Source: Flavobacterium limicola (GTDB taxonomy: Bacteria > Bacteroidota > Bacteroidia > Flavobacteriales > Flavobacteriaceae). From it: a stretch of DNA of 64,000 bases. Made by a program: the position numbers and the translations under genes. Location: positions 806,001 through 870,000 of the forward strand of contig NZ_RBXA01000001.1 in assembly GCF_003634755.1 (NCBI RefSeq), written 5' to 3'. The notes under the pieces were generated by a model that saw nothing but the letters and a program-made list of their open reading frames with translations, had not been told where the DNA came from and made no database searches. Positions within the stretch are counted from its first letter, which is position 1, and every line of letters begins with the position of its first letter. Shown here in pieces: positions 62,261 to 64,000 of the stretch.

Positions 62261-62899
62261 ATGTATTATTTATCTCCAGAATTATTTTTTCCTCCTGTTG
62301 ACCAAGCCAATCGCGATGGAATTTTAGCCGTTGGCGGTGATTTATCTCCGGAACGCTTACTACTTGCTTACAAAAGTGGTATTTTTCCTTGGTTTGAAAA
62401 TGGTGAACCCATTATGTGGTGGTCACCAAACCCAAGAATGGTTTTGTTTCTGGATGAGTTGGTAGTTTCCAAAAGTATGCGTAATATCCTAAATCGGAAT
62501 AGTTTTAAGGTTAATTTCAATCAGAATTTTAGAGACGTAATTTTTAATTGTCAAAACATAGAACGTGATGGTCAAAACGGAACTTGGATTACGAATGATA
62601 TGATTGAAGCCTATTGTAAACTTCATGAATTAGGAATCGCTAAATCAGTTGAGGTTTGGCAAGATGAGGTTTTGGTTGGTGGTTTATATGGAATTGATTT
62701 AGGTCATGTTTTTTGTGGTGAAAGCATGTTTTCAAAAGTTTCGAATGCTTCCAAGGTGGCTTTTATAGCTTTGGTGAACCAATTAAAGGCAACCAATTAT
62801 AAATTGCTGGATTGTCAGGTTTATAATCCGCACCTTGAAAGTTTGGGTTGCAGGGAAATTGACAGAATCGATTTTATGGAAATATTGAAAAGCAAATAA
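62261..62899 (+). CDS. aat: Leucyl/phenylalanyl-tRNA--protein transferase
   Basis: N-end-rule enzyme that adds Leu or Phe to N-terminal Arg or Lys for ClpAP degradation. The 212 residues contain FPPVDQANRDGILAVGGDLSPERLLLAYKSGIFPWFENGEPIMWWSPNPRMVL, the classic Aat opening, and VWQDEVLVGGLYGIDLGHVFCGESMFS, the substrate pocket. Length and order are normal. Ends 3 bases from the converging ThiF-like gene with no terminator in between. Confidence 0.96.
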   Translation: MYYLSPELFFPPVDQANRDGILAVGGDLSPERLLLAYKSGIFPWFENGEPIMWWSPNPRMVLFLDELVVSKSMRNILNRNSFKVNFNQNFRDVIFNCQNIERDGQNGTWITNDMIEAYCKLHELGIAKSVEVWQDEVLVGGLYGIDLGHVFCGESMFSKVSNASKVAFIALVNQLKATNYKLLDCQVYNPHLESLGCREIDRIDFMEILKSK

Positions 62900-62902
62900 C
62901 AC

Positions 62903-63613
62903 TTAAAATCTTAATTTTTTAAAACTCCAATCTAGTGTGTTAAAAAGAATTAATTCATTTTGCAATGTTGGTAAATCCATAATTAGTTTCAAAGTTTCAT
63001 GCGCCATCATTGTGCCAATTATCCCAGAGAGCGTGCCCAAAACGCCATTCAAATTACAATTGGGAATATCTTTTGGACTGGGTGGTTCAGGGAATACGTC
63101 ACGAAGATTTTTACTTCCATTATGATTGAAAACCGCCATTTGCCCTTCAAATTTTAAGATACTGCCATAGACTACAGGTTTCACTAACATCACACAAGTA
63201 TCATTTACTAAATAACGAGTAGCAAAATTATCGCTCCCATCAACAACTACATCAAAATTCAGGATGATTTGCGCCGCATTCTCAATAGTTAATTTTTCTT
63301 CAAAAGCAATAATATCAATCAATGTATTTAAAGTTTCCAAAACAGATTTTGCAATAATTGCTTTTGATTGACCAACGTGCTCTTCAGTATATAGGATTTG
63401 ACGGTGTAGGTTGTGTAATTCTATTGTGTCAAAATCTACAATTCCTATGGTTCCAATTCCGGCCGTTGCTATATATTGCAAGATAGGACACCCTAATCCG
63501 CCAGCACCAATCACTAAAACTTTGGCATTCTTGAGTTTTTCCTGTCCGGAATCTCCTATTTCCGGTAACATCATTTGTCGGTTGTAGCGTAAAAAATCCT
63601 GTATAATACTCAT
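62903..63613 (-). CDS. thiF: ThiF/MoeB/HesA-type adenylyltransferase
   Basis: E1-like enzyme that adenylates the C-terminus of a sulfur carrier such as ThiS. The 236 residues open with QMMLPEIGDSGQEKLKNAKVLVIGAGGLG and have the ATP-binding GAGGLGCPIL, then IVDFDTIELHNLHRQILY with the catalytic Arg, and DGSDNFATRYLVND. The two CxxC zinc pairs of MoeB are not seen. It is 19 bases downstream of thiH, which supports ThiF over MoeB, though the family is similar enough that this is not certain. Confidence 0.85.
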   Translation of the reverse strand: MSIIQDFLRYNRQMMLPEIGDSGQEKLKNAKVLVIGAGGLGCPILQYIATAGIGTIGIVDFDTIELHNLHRQILYTEEHVGQSKAIIAKSVLETLNTLIDIIAFEEKLTIENAAQIILNFDVVVDGSDNFATRYLVNDTCVMLVKPVVYGSILKFEGQMAVFNHNGSKNLRDVFPEPPSPKDIPNCNLNGVLGTLSGIIGTMMAHETLKLIMDLPTLQNELILFNTLDWSFKKLRF

Positions 63614-63632
63614 CTTGCTGTAATATAAAATG

Positions 63633-64000
63633 TTAATCTATTTTTGTGTAGCTCCTGTCCCAATCTTTCCAAACGGGTTCATATCCTTTACTGGAAATGA
63701 CTTGTGCAATCTCAGAAGCCGATCGTTCGTCACTGATTTCGAATTGTTCCAAGGATTGCGAATCAACGACATAGCCGCCAGGATTAGTTTTAGAACCGGC
63801 ACTCATACTGGTAATGGCTATTGGGATAATATTGTCCCGGAATTTTTCATTTTCACGCGTCGACAGGGAGATTTCTAAATCTTCATTCCACAAGCGGTAG
63901 GCACAAATGAGTTGGGTTAAATCGGTGTCATCCATGATAAAGTTGGGGTCAATCACTCCTTCTGCCGGACGTAATCTGGGGAAAGAAACCGCATATTTAG
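63633..64000 (-). CDS. thiH: 2-iminoacetate synthase ThiH, 5' part missing
   Basis: Only the C-terminal ~120 residues are inside the window; the frame is open to the edge at 64000. VSFPRLRPAEGV, then DPNFIMDDTDLTQLICAYRLWNEDLEISLSTREN, and IIPIAITSMSAGSKTNPGGY are the standard ThiH end with the radical SAM-linked C-terminal domain. ThiH makes dehydroglycine from tyrosine for the thiazole ring of thiamine. thiF follows on the same strand, as in typical thi operons; the radical-SAM Cys motif lies outside. Confidence 0.94.
   Translation of the reverse strand, partial: KYAVSFPRLRPAEGVIDPNFIMDDTDLTQLICAYRLWNEDLEISLSTRENEKFRDNIIPIAITSMSAGSKTNPGGYVVDSQSLEQFEISDERSASEIAQVISSKGYEPVWKDWDRSYTKID

Overview
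The window looks like a chromosomal segment of a gliding member of the Flavobacteriaceae, most likely Flavobacterium or a close relative. The DNA is AT-rich and Shine-Dalgarno sites are largely absent. Many genes have the Bacteroidetes -7 box TAnnTTTG upstream, in two cases with TTG exactly 19 bases before it. The order mutY-ssb-gldE-gldD is the gliding/type IX secretion locus known from Flavobacterium, and a secreted M36 protease carries a type IX C-terminal sorting domain. I saw no rRNA, tRNA, CRISPR array, insertion sequence or prophage, so this is mainly core genome.

Layout: 1-5.8 kb is a phosphate-starvation block (OprP-type porin, pstS, pstC, pstA, pstB, phoU) with Pho-box-like 11-bp repeats in front of pstS and pstC. 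5.9-19.5 kb is mixed housekeeping: a glycosyltransferase, a large outer-membrane protein, aspartate kinase, fbp, a TerB-like protein, a HupE-dCMP deaminase-S41 protease operon, MarC and others. 19.6-28 kb is a nucleotide-metabolism stretch: a DUF3109 protein, a new 42-codon gene sharing a duplicated promoter with nrdB, then nrdB, nrdA, an orphan gene of unknown function, an RDD protein and dgt. 28-36.5 kb holds the M36 protease, a DUF3078 protein, dxs, tadA, rng, a 30-codon Cox24-like ribosomal protein gene and an HU gene. 36.5-45 kb holds mutY-ssb-gldE-gldD, an HMA lipoprotein, an EamA transporter and an M16 protease pair. 45-53.3 kb holds rplU-rpmA, two DoxX proteins, ahcY, a phosphopantetheinyl transferase, a GGGP synthase, pnuC, a NadR-like kinase fused to DUF4301, and arfB. 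53.3-64 kb opens with a TPP riboswitch driving a TonB receptor, then a Rieske-like lipoprotein, greA with a terminator in its leader, HIT, a transglutaminase-like protein, an orphan histidine kinase, a CPBP protease, a flavin reductase, a DUF3127 protein, aat, a ThiF-like protein and the end of thiH.

How the genes work together: the porin, Pst and PhoU form one phosphate-uptake module. The dCMP deaminase, NrdAB and Dgt all act on dNTP pools, and the nrdB promoter carries a perfect DnaA box. GldD/GldE support the type IX system that should export the M36 protease. The TPP-controlled receptor and the thiH/thiF genes are two sides of thiamine supply. The most unusual signals are the duplicated nrdB/small-ORF promoter, PstC with an inserted PstS-like lobe, three copies of a ~78-bp repeat whose central hairpin covaries, the greA leader terminator, and the NadR-DUF4301 fusion.
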